From the NCBI GenBank assembly GCA_030248065.1, contig JASAMV010001973.1, positions 1 to 64,000 of the forward strand: a DNA stretch of 64,000 nucleotides. The letters run 5' to 3'. Numbering within the stretch: the stretch's first letter is position 1; every line of letters begins with the position of its first letter. The notes under the pieces are model-generated. The model was not told the origin of the DNA. It made no database searches and worked only from the letters and a program-made list of their open reading frames with translations. Shown here one piece after another: positions 22,801 to 33,119 of this stretch. Position numbers and translations under genes: made by a program. This stretch comes from Rhynchonema sp. JSB1_4. Taxonomy: Eukaryota; Nematoda; Chromadorea; Monhysterida; Xyalidae.

Positions 22801-25800
22801 TTTGCACGAAGTCCATGCCAATTTTGTTTCAAAAGCTCAAGGACTGAACAAGAATTATTTCCATTAAGGGCGAACTTAGGTTGAATCCGGAATCCGGAAA
22901 TCGGAAATAATTTGCCTACAAAAAGACAAAACATTTTTGGACACCAGAAATATTTCCGGAAAACGCAGAAATACATGCAAAAATAATGCGTTTTCCGGAA
23001 ATATTTCCGGATTCCGGTTTCCGGATTCAACCTAAGTCCGCGCTTAGACCAACTTTCTTTATTCGCTCTGCACAACACATATCCCAATACAATCAGTATG
23101 ATGATGGCGATCATGAAGAGGAACAGGAACAACAGCCACGTCATTGAGCCGCCAGCGGCCGCGCGCGCCACCTCGGGGTCACCGCCGGGGGTGTTGGCTG
23201 CAAAACGCGATTGGTCCAACATGCATATGGTATACATAGGTACCGGAGTTTCGCAAATTACTACCGGAGTTTTCCACTTAAAGCCCCGGGGGCTCTATGC
23301 GGAAATTGGTGGAAAATGGACCCTCCGACCAGAAAGAAAAAATCCAATTAGAGCCCCCGGGGGCCTTAAGTGGAAACGTTTCCACTTACAGCCCTCGGGG
23401 TCTTTAAGCGGAAAACTGGGTGTTTTCATCGTTGTCAGTAGGGACACTTTAGGCCAGCATTTTGACATTCTGATACCATATTTCAACCTGATTGTGAGGA
23501 TCTTCATCTAAACGTGGCAAAACGTTGGTAAAACAACAGAAAAGTGCGGTATTTTGGTCATTCTTACACTAGTTTGAACTATTTTGGCAACTTTACTGTT
23601 CGGTGTAAAATCAATGGTCCGTAAAAAATAAATCCAATTAGAGCCTCCGGGGGCTTTAAGTGGAACATTTTCCACTTAGAGCCCCCGAGGGCTCTATTCG
23701 GGGGGGGGGGCTTAAAGTGGAAAACTCAGGTACGTGACTTGTGTGTTTGTTGAGTGGCTGGCAGTCAAGTGCCCTGCTGCTAAACACATACACATAATGC
23801 GTTTTACGGATCAGGCAACGCGTTTGAAAAGCTTCTCCCAAGAATATTGTCAGAGTATACTTTTCAAAGTTTTAATTTGAAATGTGGCCCGTTAACACCA
23901 TGCACACAGTGTATACACTGACTCCATCCGCATATTTTGAAGCATAAGCCAGCTAAGTACAGGCCCCTTCACTCACTGCCTTCGATATACATCTTCATTT
24001 GCTGACACAAGTCGTTAGTCAAGTCCTTCAGTTTATCATAACTGCTTGCGTGCATTTCGATGGTTTTTGTGGCGAACGGAATGTTGAGGTCCAACTTTTG
24101 CGCGCTCGGCCCCACGCGCATTGTGAACACGTACAGGGCCGACAGGGCCTCAAACAGCGTCTCGTTGACTCTGCAAAAAATACGGGAGATTTGGGAAATT
24201 GGGCTTCAGGTGGAGTTACTGTATATGCTCGTTCGTCGCGCACACAACGAACAAATTCTGTTTTTGCGCCAATTGAGCAGCATGCACCAAATCGAGCATC
24301 AAAGTGCTGATGCAGTGCACAGTGAAGAAATGTATACTCTGACCATTCTTTTGGGAGAAACTTTTCAAACGCGTTGCCTGATCCGTAAAGCGCATAATGC
24401 GTGCACTGGCTATACTGTCACGTGACTTCCGTAGCCAGTGCACGCATAATGCGCTTTACGGATCAGGGAACGCGGTTTAAAAGTTTCTCGCAAAAGAATT
24501 GCCAGAGTATACATATACATACATAACTAATGTTTCAATAACTGCGCACAGCTCGCTTCAAATACAATACAAAGTTGTTCGTTGTGTTCGCGACGAACGA
24601 GTATAACGTCACCTTCATTGAGGTGCTGAAAACCGATGAGTCTAATGAATCAACCGGCCGCTACTACAAGCGTCGTTTGTCAGCCCAGTTTGCTTCAATT
24701 CAAATCAATATCATTTTTTTGGTTTGCTGAGTAGATGCGATCAAACAGTGTACTGGCTTGGTACTGCGCAACAACTGCGTAACAAGTCAAGCACTGTCTG
24801 AAGCTCTGATCAACACGGAGGTTCGTAGTGCACTTTTTGTTTTCGGAAATTGTGGTGTCCGCTGGTATTACATATTTCACTACCAGGAAGGCCAGGTCAA
24901 CCAACCACGGCCTGGTTATGAGGTCAATTTTGGTTCACGTCACGTTACATACTGTATATTGCTAACATTCACTGCCCGTAGTGGTAATTTGGACGGAGGT
25001 TGACCTCTCTGATGCGCACCAAAGATCTGGTCTTACTGTTACAGAAGCTTGCATATCGGGCAGAGAGGTTTAGGGTTTCAAACTGCAACTAAGCCGACCG
25101 AAACTGAGGGGTGCAAATAATTCAACCATAGGATCAAGCCAAAAATCCCCGAAACATCATGTGTGTATAATAACGGGGAGCGCATGTACATATATTCCAA
25201 AATCCTTTATGAACAAAAAATGGCTTTCTTCGACTGGGGCTGGAACCCAGGTCCTCCGCCAAACCGGGGCATTGCTCTACCAACTCAGCTATCGAAGTGC
25301 CTGCCCTTGGACGCAAAGTTTTTGGTCATATACATACATACGAAATTGTGATTGCCGTTGTTTCTGCTGTGATGCATAACCCATCAGGTCTGTATGTACC
25401 TGTAGGTCTGCGGCCTGTACCCCTCACTGGTGACCACCACCATCGCGTCAGGTATCCGAGGTCTGTTGCCTGCCGCCGGGCTCATCCCGAACTGAGCGAC
25501 GTAGTTCAAACTCGAAATGTCGCTGGCTGCACCGAAACACACCCGTCGATCACCAATGCACGGCTTGTAGGGCACCTACAGGGGGGTAACAATATGAGAT
25601 TGAGATTGTGTATTAATGACGTCGACTCAAATCGTCAACCCTGTACGTTCGTCAACTCAGGACAGGAGTGCGCTATACAGTACATTAGGCTTATAGTAAT
25701 GTCGTCAAATCATGTCGGAACATTTTGTCGTCAAATCACATGTATTATTTTCGCGCTACGTGCCAAGCAAACCGTAAGGTACAGTATAAGTTCCGGTACA

Positions 25801-27128
25801 AAATAGGCCCTGTATGGGCCTGACAGCAGGGTTGTTTCAAAAAAAAAAGTGGTCAATTAAAAAATTTTTTTTTTAAAAAAAAAATTTTTTTTTTTGAAAC
25901 TCAGATTTTGCTTTTTTTTTTTAATAAAAAAAAGTTGCCCAAAATGGGCTAAAATGTCCAAAAATGGCCTTTTTCGAGGCAAAAAATTGGCACTTTTTTT
26001 CTGTGGACGAGACAATTTTTCCAAAATCGCGCCTGCGGCGCCCTGTATTGTCAACAAATCCGTACAGGGATGCGCGGGGCTGGTCTTTTATAGTGATGTG
26101 GCACCGATAATGTACTACTACATGCTACTACACATGTATATATGCAGGTCTGGTGCAAAACCGGGCGTGCAAAGTCGATCTGACGCGCAAGATTTGGGCT
26201 GTAATCGATATTTTGATGGTCGTATCTCAGATATACGGCATTAGATGCATTAAAATACGTTGTACGGCATGCTACAATACATCAGAGTAACATCGTTAGT
26301 GAACATCAACCTCAGACTGGTCGGAGACCATGGAATCTGCACAATACTACCGGGTGTCACCACACAAGTTCGGTCTGAGGCGAAAATTTTTCAATTTTTG
26401 AAAAATATGTTGTATCGATTTCATTTATCCTGAAACGTCGTTTGCAACACTTTTTCTAATAAAAAAATTTTTCGTCAAAAAAAAAATCAAAAAAAAAATT
26501 TTTTTTTTAAAAAAAAAAAGCTCGTTAATAAAAAAATTTTTTTTTTCAACCCTGCCTGACAGGCTAGGTGATACAAGATTTGTCTGACAACAAGTCATCA
26601 GGCAAATTGCAAGATCATAGACACATATCCATAACACAGGTTTTGTAAATGTGATCGGGAGAAGTGCGAGGTCTTACTGCGTCAACTGTCAACAACTGTA
26701 TCATACAAAATGCGCAATGGTGTGGTGCCCAAATTACCACAAATTTCAGAAAAAATAGACCGACCTCATTAATGGCTTTCTGCACCAACGCGTTCGACAA
26801 GTAGTTCAGCGGATAGAACTCCGGCCTGGCGGTGGGGGTGAACTGAACCACACCCACACGACTCTTCTGCAGACCAATGTCCATTCTGAAATACACATAA
26901 TCTATTGGTTGGTAGAGGACCGGTCATGTTATCCGAAAGTCCTGGTTCGAGTCCACCTGGTTCGCCATTATTTTTCGCTGCTATTGTTGCCGACGCAACA
27001 TACAGTATATCTATATTTTATTGTGGTTGAACTTCTTGTCAACGATTGGCTAGTTGTTTAGTCGTTAACGCAAATCGTCAAAGCTGTTTGTCAACGAGTG
27101 TCAAGTAACTGTGAATGAGCAGCGCGAG

Positions 27129-27224
<96 letters not shown>

Positions 27225-27724
27225 ATGACATTAGAGCACTCTGAGTTGACAAAGAGAGTCGAGACGATCTACGGGTGGACAACATTAATATAAGCGCAAT
27301 GATGTATAAAGACGTGCTCCGCGTTGAGCTACTGAACTGTGGGGCACGTAACTTTGGGAACGATATATCGCCCGAAACAGCTTGGTGCAGCCGTGTTCAA
27401 TGGTGAGACTCTGCATTGCCCGATTGGAACAAAAAGCGAGTTTCATTCCCAGATCCCACTGTGACCGAAATCACCCCAGGCAAACAAAACGATTTCGCCG
27501 ATGTTTCACCAGACTCACTTATTCATGAACTGATGTGCAAAGTCCTTCATTTTGCCAAAATTGACGGTTCCCACGTCTATGGTCCCATCTAGGACTATTA
27601 GTAGGTCGACCTCTGGCACTCTGCAGTCGTCCTCCGCTGTGTTTGTGTTGTCGTTTTGTGCGTGGACAGTGGAGGAGTAAATTTCGAATAAAAGAAATAG
27701 AAGAGAAAATAATGTTCGACGCAT
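19868..27724 (-). CDS. vWA locus, N-terminal part: signal peptide, first vWA domain, transmembrane segment, polar tail
   Basis: Exons in transcript order: 27519-27724, 26765-26885, 25421-25575, 23977-24170, 23054-23197, 22588-22658, 22270-22540, 20675-20780, 19868-20036. All have AG/GT borders with agreeing phases. ATG at 27724 starts a signal peptide (MRRTLFSLLFLLFEIYSS). The vWA domain follows (VPEVDLLIVLDGTIDVG, SRVGVVQFTPTARPEFYP, RIPDAMVVVTSEG, MHASSYDKLKDL). Its metal-site motifs are degenerate. A strong transmembrane segment (WLLFLFLFMIAIIILIVLGY) comes next, then a polar acidic tail with runs such as DFDLDDETSGDG and SSETGSAELAA. At 22270 the alternative to splicing (GTGAGTAAG donor) is a stop at 22262. 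After 19868 the frame reads into a stop about 20 codons on unless it is spliced to 19553. A cell-surface adhesion or receptor role is inferred from the architecture only. Confidence 0.85.
20350..20631. mobile_element. Inverted-repeat element, CGGGCAATTGAGCAAAGCAC ends
   Basis: The left end CGGGCAATTGAGCAAAGCAC and right end GTGCTTTGCTCAATTGCCCG are perfect inverted repeats. The core is made of 'AAGCCTAAGCCTAA' motifs. It sits in a vWA-locus intron and is the cleanest copy of the family also seen at 15976-16213. Confidence 0.8.
22876..23046. repeat. Palindromic element with GAACTTAGGTTGAATCCGG ends
   Basis: The left arm GCGAACTTAGGTTGAATCCG and the right arm CGGATTCAACCTAAGTCCGC form a long inverted repeat with a short 'CCGGAAATATTTCCGG' core. 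It lies directly downstream (on the minus strand) of the vWA-locus transmembrane exon, whose splice donor is at 23053. Confidence 0.65.
23246..23725. repeat. Miniature element cluster with CCACTTAAAGCCCCCGGGGGC motifs
   Basis: Repeated direct and inverted copies of 'TTTCCACTTAAAGCCC' and 'GGGGGCTCTA' occupy about 480 nt of a vWA-locus intron. No protein-coding signal. Confidence 0.55.
24330..24530. repeat. Inverted repeat CTGATCCGTAAAGCGCATAATG, also at 23790-23870
   Basis: Two arms face each other: 'ACTTTTCAAACGCGTTGCC' near 24361 and its near complement near 24460-24490. Both carry CCTGATCCGTAAAGCGCAT. A single arm lies at about 23785-23870 and further copies at 61210-61690. This is a dispersed palindromic element family. 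Confidence 0.6.
25227..25298 (-). tRNA. tRNA-like gene or tRNA pseudogene
   Basis: The 72-nt stretch folds as a near-complete cloverleaf. The acceptor helix is CTTCGA with TCGAAG, and the D arm is GCTG...GAGC. A T arm CTGGG TTCCAGC CCCAG pairs perfectly. The anticodon stem (TGCC/GGCG) leaves the loop CCGGTTT. The first half resembles tRNA-Tyr (TTCGATAGCT-AGTTGGTAGAGC). A TTTTTT pol III terminator follows at 25215-25220. The base before the putative anticodon GGT is C, not the universal U33, and the first acceptor pair is missing, so it may be a pseudogene. It lies in an intron of the vWA locus. Confidence 0.5.
25827..26554. mobile_element. 728-bp non-autonomous hAT-like transposon, copy 1
   Basis: The ends CAGGGTTG and CAACCCTG match the hAT terminal pattern. 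A perfect 8-bp duplication CCTGACAG flanks it (25819-25826 and 26555-26562). Long A/T runs follow each end. The interior is almost identical to the copy at 31878-32588. Both copies contain the same open frame (LRFCFFLIKK...), which I take as chance because it runs from the terminal A/T tract and matches no transposase. Confidence 0.9.
26905..26975 (+). pseudogene. tRNA-like remnant
   Basis: A perfect B-box GGTTCGAGTCC (26944-26954) is preceded by a D-loop-like GGTTGGTAGAGG and followed by TTTTT at about 26970. The acceptor and T stems pair poorly. It could be a degenerate tRNA or a SINE head. Confidence 0.3.
27130..27217. repeat. (AT)n microsatellite
   Basis: About 88 nt of alternating AT with one phase slip, in the intron between the first and second vWA-locus exons. 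Apparent 'YIYIYI' frames here are simple repeat. Confidence 0.95.
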
Positions 27725-30700
27725 CGCGTGCGGTATGGGATGTTTCCGGTTCATATTTTGAGGAGCGTGATTTTGGAGTACCTGTTTGCAGATATTTTTC
27801 AAGTTTCTGCTGATATGGTTGCTGAAAACAAACCACAATATCTGGCCTCGAATAAAAGCATTTTTTAACGAAAGGCAGGCAATCTGCGTCAGAAGTGTAA
27901 GCGGAAAATCGTATAGAAATAATTTATAACGATAAAAACTAGAATGTACCCTCAGGGTTCCAAAGAGTAAACAACTATACAAATCTGTGAGCGCATGGCA
28001 AAAGCATTTGATAAATTTATTCCAGCACTCTGCTCCATAAAGTGAGCCGACGAGCCAATAATATCAGCACCATACACCCATAAATCTCACCGGTGATAAA
28101 AAGCACACAGGCATGCGTGTCGATACCTGTCCAAAGCCATTACAGAGCACAAATCTGGCTGCTGTTTACCAAGCTAAAGCGTAATAAAAAACGGCTACAC
28201 CACAAATACCACCACCACTACATACCTAAGTATGTACCTACTTCATATGTACATTGTGAGGAAAAGTAGCCATTTGGGTCTGCAATTTGCACATGGTTAT
28301 GTACAGGTGCATTAACCTGACATTAAGGTCCAGATATACATATGTATGTACCTTGTGAACAGACACCAAATAAGAGCATGCGCCAATGCGCATGTCTGAA
28401 AGCGTAACGGGCAGCTTGCTTGGTGTTACATATGTAGGTCTTGTACGCACCTTGCAATTGCTGGTGTATGCATGCGCTTTGTGCAAACGCGGGTAGATAA
28501 TACTTTGTGCTAGCAAGCCGAATACAATACTAATGGCTCAAACTTTGCTGGAACCCTCTATGTTATAACATATATGGTGCAGTGAATGGAACTCGGCGCT
28601 TGAATAGGACCCGGACCCCGCAATAATGTCAGGTACACAGGTGCATGCACAAACCTACCAAAGTAGGTATATACTTACATGTACCAAAAGTCTGGTTTAT
28701 GTCCCTGAATCATGCATGCGCTCTCTGCCATGGTTGCTAACAACAAAAAGTCGCCAGCGCCAAACCCCCGGGCCCCCTCACTGACACACGGCTTCACACA
28801 CATGACGGCTGGTTTTCGTGTGGTCGCTGAGCATGTTCTTTATTTGTAATTTTTTGCAGTAGTCTCATGAAACACCTGCTTTATTTTATATTTAGTTCAT
28901 GTTATAAACGTGGTACTTGACAATGTGCACACGATGGGAATCGCACCTTGGATAACTGATGTTTCACTCTGTTTGGTTGGGGCTGCGGAGCACCGCGAAC
29001 GAGGTATACCACCAATAACCATGCAAAAGCAATGGTCTGGTACTGGTTTGCATGCGTGTGGAACAATGATGCAAACATCCTAGCATGTGGCCACATGATT
29101 TACGTGCGGATTGTTTACGAATATACAAAATGCCAATTACCCACAGAGATTGCCAGAAATTCTCGTTTGATTGGATCTGACATGGGGATTGTTTGTTTCG
29201 GAGAAATACTAATTCAGCACAGCCGGTGTGGCGTGCTGGCTGTGATTCGATATGTTGGAACAGGACTTCTGTTCTGTCGATTTGGGTTCAGAGACGCAGA
29301 CACAAGGAATTCGTGTTACATTTTTTTGACAAGATACAAAAATTGGTTGGGATGAAAAAATTGGCCCCTCGTTGAACGATGCGTGACTTTGTTGAGCGTT
29401 TATCTGCCTCAACTTTGCGTTCAGGCACCAGGCATACTGGAATAAACGTATTTTTTCTGCAGTTCGTTTTTCTTAGGCGCCCTAAATCCCCAAATTTTCT
29501 CCAATAAAGTCCCAGACTTGTGTTTGTTCTGCGTCGAAATACCCACCAGTTCCGACCATTTCCTGGTGAACAAACAACATCTCGGTGCGGCCCACATTAT
29601 GGAACTAAATTTGGCAGGAGATCGTCCTTGAATATCGAACTTATTTGAATCAAGACAAAGAAAATCGGTGTTGTTTTTTTTTAAAATCCTGGAACAAAAA
29701 TCTGATTCTTCTTGGAAATCAGGGCAATCTCCCCGAACTGAACTTGCGGGCGCGAAAAGTCGCGGAATAGTCGTCAACTCAAGTAGTCCCCAACAAGCGC
29801 TAGAATATATGCATACACAGGCACCAGGGCTGGGTTGAGGACGAGTTTCGAGGATGTGCGTTAACCACATGAATATAAGCCCACACACACGTGCGCACCC
29901 GGGCCTGGCATGTATGACGTCATGCAGTTTTTGGACAGAAACGCATCACACAGCGGGCTCTGTGTGCCCCACACACTGTTTGTGCTGTACAGCTCGTGTT
30001 TGTGTCTGTGTGCATCTCACACGTACAGGTACATGGTGTTCGATGCATGTGTTTTGCAGACCTGAGAGAGAGAGAGATTACACCAATATTTTTTGTTGCT
30101 CAGCACGTGATTCAAATCCGATCAGATTGCAAGCCAAGTCTTGGGCAGATTGTTCTGTGACACATACATACCTTTTCGTGACTCCATCCCATCAAAGACT
30201 GAGACCTGAAAATGAACAGTTTTTCTGTTTGTGCAGAAATATTGTCCCAGTTATGGTGCTGCATAATGTAGTTACTTTGAATTGCTGTCGGAGAAAGGTG
30301 CAGGACCACACACAGAGGACATCATATCGAGACTGTTCATGTTCCCCTTGCACTCTGCACACGAACCCAGTTTGCAATTTTTTGTCATGTCTTTGCATCA
30401 AGCTCATAGTTATTGTACATCTGACGGTGTTTCTGCCGGTCAGCATATTGCACGGCTTATGCTTGCGTAAGACACGACACAAAACTAGGCCTTTGTGTTG
30501 GCCTAAATCAAAGCCTGAGCCTGGGACCAAAATCAGCCGTTACCGCGAAAACATAGGTTTGCTATGTTGGGCAGTGGTCGCTTTGGTTTGCTCTGCTCAA
30601 TCGTCATTCCCCCGGTCGTAGGTCCTCATTTGTTTTTTTATATCGCGATAATAAACCCAATGCTTGATGGCGGTTTGTAGGCGCTGATAAGCTTTGCTCA

Positions 30701-31877
30701 CAATTTCGTCTTGATTCAAAGCTTTAATGAAGAAGTGGGGATACGTTGATCACAGATTTTGAACTTTCAGTCCCGTTTCCATTCCAAAAAAAGTCACGCG
30801 TTTTGCGCAAGATGACCGTGCCAACAAATCAACCACAACCACAAGCTGTCAGCTGGAATTTCCGATCAACAACATTCACCGAGCCGAAACATTTCGGGTC
30901 TTGTAAATCAATTCTGCTCCACCAACGCGCCACTCAACAATCAAGGTTCCGCAAGACATCCCGAGTGGAGTCTGAGGTAATGTCGTTCTTATGGTTCATT
31001 AGTGACGATTTTTTTGCAATTCCGTCCTTTTTCCCCTTGTTCTCTAAGTCTGATACCGAAAATAGTCCAAACCGTCAGCGAAAAAACAAGGTTTGCCGTG
31101 CTGGACTCGGGTCTGATCTGCTTAGTTGTCTGTACCCGGTTACCAGGTCTTCTTGTGTTTTTTTATTTCTCGAGACCAAACGTAAGCTTGTTGTTGGTTT
31201 GTGGCGTGGGTGTGGTAATAATACAATTTTATCGATATCACGAGATTGAAAACTGCGCCGAAACCAAAGCATGTGCTGCACAAAATGTCAGGCATTTTTA
31301 GCGCGCGCAGGATCGCACTCTCACTTCTTAATCCCCATCCGAAGCTCTTTTTGTTCGGTAAATTTTTATGAAAGCCGTGGTTGCTTTTAGCGTTTGATTT
31401 CACGTTTGCTTTCAGATATCAGTTCGGTCCAAAAGCGCAACAAATCATCTCGTTTCGCACCCACACCGTTGACAAACTTGACCGACGGGGCAAATGCACA
31501 GGCACATACGTTACTTGAGTGGACCTGCGCGGGAGGATTGCAAGCTGAGTGGTGTTTTCTTTATTGTCGTGATCAGTAGCGCCTCACAATTTGGCTCGAA
31601 CGGAATCAGTGCCAAAAGGACAAAAAGTTGGTGCATTTTTCACACTGCATTACTTCTGTAGAAGACAAATTCAGAGCATTGGGCGGCCAAACTAATGTGT
31701 GAGGTAGAAGGAATTTCAAAATCAGTAAATCGATTGAAGCTTCCGGGTTTGGTACGGGTCCCCATCTAAATCCTGAAACAGGACTGTGACTCGAATTTCA
31801 GACAAGTAGTAGTAGTAGTACTTTATTTCGTTTCAGACACCGAAAGGGTAAGAAATGCTTGCAAAAACCGATAGTCT
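27725..31877. other. Intergenic stretch, mostly featureless
   Basis: About 4.2 kb upstream of the vWA locus. I see no conserved protein. A 255-codon open frame at 29854-30621 (plus) is Cys/His/Thr-rich with no domain. A 155-codon frame at 29421-29888 (minus) is also unrecognised. At 30480-30560 there are 'GGCCTAAATCAAAGCCTGAG' motifs like those in the GGGCAATTG elements. At about 31808-31850 a short block (GTACTTTATTTCGTTTCAGACAC) recurs at 41826-41865. Confidence 0.5.
30811..31303 (+). CDS. Weak candidate two-exon gene, unknown
   Basis: An ATG at about 30811 (context gcaagATGa) opens a polar frame (MTVPTNQPQPQAVSWNF) that reaches a GAG|GTAATG donor near 30976. Downstream of a pyrimidine-rich TTCCCCTTGTTCTCTAAG, one frame is open to 31303 with two hydrophobic stretches (SGLICLVVCTRLPGLLVFFY and VSLLLVCGVGVVIIQFY). 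The phase of that second frame does not fit the donor I see. I report it only as a possible gene; both parts could be chance. Confidence 0.15.
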
Positions 31878-32588
31878 CAGGGTTGTTTCAAAAAAAAGTG
31901 GTTAATTAAAAAAATTTAAAAAAAAAAAATTTTTTTTTGAAACTCAGATTTTGCTTTTTTTTAATAAAAAAAGTTGCCCAAAATGGGCTGAAATGTCCAA
32001 AAATGGCCTTTTTCGAGGCAAAAAATTGGCACTTTTTTTCTGTGGACGGGACAATTTTTCCAAAATCGCGCCTGCGGCGCCCTGTATTGTCCCCAAATCC
32101 GTACAGGGATGCGCGGGGATGGTCTTTTATAGTGATGTGGCACCGATAATGTACCACTGCATGCTACTACACATATATATACATAGGTCTGGTGCAAAAC
32201 CGGGCGCGCAAAGTCGATCTGACACGCAAGATTTGGGCTGTAATCGATATTTTGATGGTCGTATATCAGATATACGGCATTAGATGCATTAAAATACGTT
32301 GTACGGGCATGCTACCATACATTAGAGTACATCGGTAGTGAACATCAACCTCAGACTGGTAGGATTCCATAGAATCTGCACAATGCTACCGGGTGTCACC
32401 ACACAAGTTGGGTCTCAGGCGAAAATTTTTCAATTTTTGAAAAATATGTTGCATCGATTTCATTTATCCTGAAACGTCGTTTGCAACACTTTTTCTAATA
32501 AAAAAAATTTTCGTCAAAAAAAAATCAAAAAAAAATTTTTTTAAAAAAAAAAAGCTCGTTAATAAAAAAAATTTTTTTTTCAACCCTG
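31878..32588. mobile_element. 711-bp non-autonomous hAT-like transposon, copy 2
   Basis: Same family as 25827-26554: CAGGGTTGTTTC at the left, CAACCCTG at the right, A/T runs inside both ends, and nearly identical interior. The flanks GATAGTCT and CGTCTTGT do not match, so one border may have been changed. It abuts the 3' end of the Penelope-like fragment. Confidence 0.85.
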
Positions 32589-33109
32589 CGTCTTGTGGAC
32601 GTAGTTTGTGTTCATAACATTGAGATGATTCTTGTCGACCGAATTACCACAATAATTTATTAAATACCGACGTTTCGAAACCAAATCAGGTTTCTTTTTC
32701 AAGGTAGCCCTACAACAAAAGAAAAGAAAGTTGGCACAAACCGAAAACGGAAAAAGGTCAAGAATGGACATTATAGTGTGTGAGAAGTGAGAGCATGGGC
32801 CCAACAATCAGACAAACGAAGACCGCTGCAATCATTTAGTTGTGGTTTGTGCAACTGAATGTGTAATGCTTCTGCCCATCTCAGCTGGGCATCGTTGCGC
32901 TCCTGGGTGAGAATTTTGATGTTTTCTGGGGTGACCCGGTGTGTTGGACATACGCGCAGGTGAGCAGTCAGGCCCGATACGTTCTCTGTCATTGCTCGCA
33001 CTTGTTTGGTGTGTTCGGCAATGCGCATGTGTGGTGGGCGAATGGTTTGTCCAACATAACTTTGCCCACATAAGCACGGTATCTTGTACACCACGTGGGA
33101 CTTGCCCAT
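32589..33109 (-). mobile_element. Penelope-like element 3' fragment with GIY-YIG endonuclease domain
   Basis: An open frame at 32771-33109 (minus, 113 residues) begins MGKSHVVYKIPCLCGQSYVG and continues QTIRPPHMRIAEHTKQVR. This is the GIY-YIG nuclease module found at the C-terminus of Penelope-like reverse transcriptases, with the two Tyr motifs and the Arg/Glu-containing helix. A stop lies four codons before this Met, and the reverse transcriptase that should precede it is absent. Downstream, 32640-32720 holds CTGATTTGG and CGAAACGTCGG (minus), the kind of 3' sequence seen in these elements. It is a truncated, presumably inactive copy. Confidence 0.8.
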
Positions 33110-33119
33110 TTTGTCCAGT

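Noticed and set aside
25894..26244. Open frame conserved between the two hAT-like copies (also 31937-32283), as a transposase piece
   Set aside because: About 115 codons starting in the A/T-rich terminal tract, with no transposase motif. Identity simply follows from the copies being near identical.
27091..27293. 'YIYIYI' frames
   Set aside because: Translation of an AT microsatellite.
29854..30621. 255-codon plus-strand open frame
   Set aside because: Cys/His/Thr-rich, with no domain or signal-peptide pattern and no splice support, and overlapping frames on the other strand. Most likely chance.
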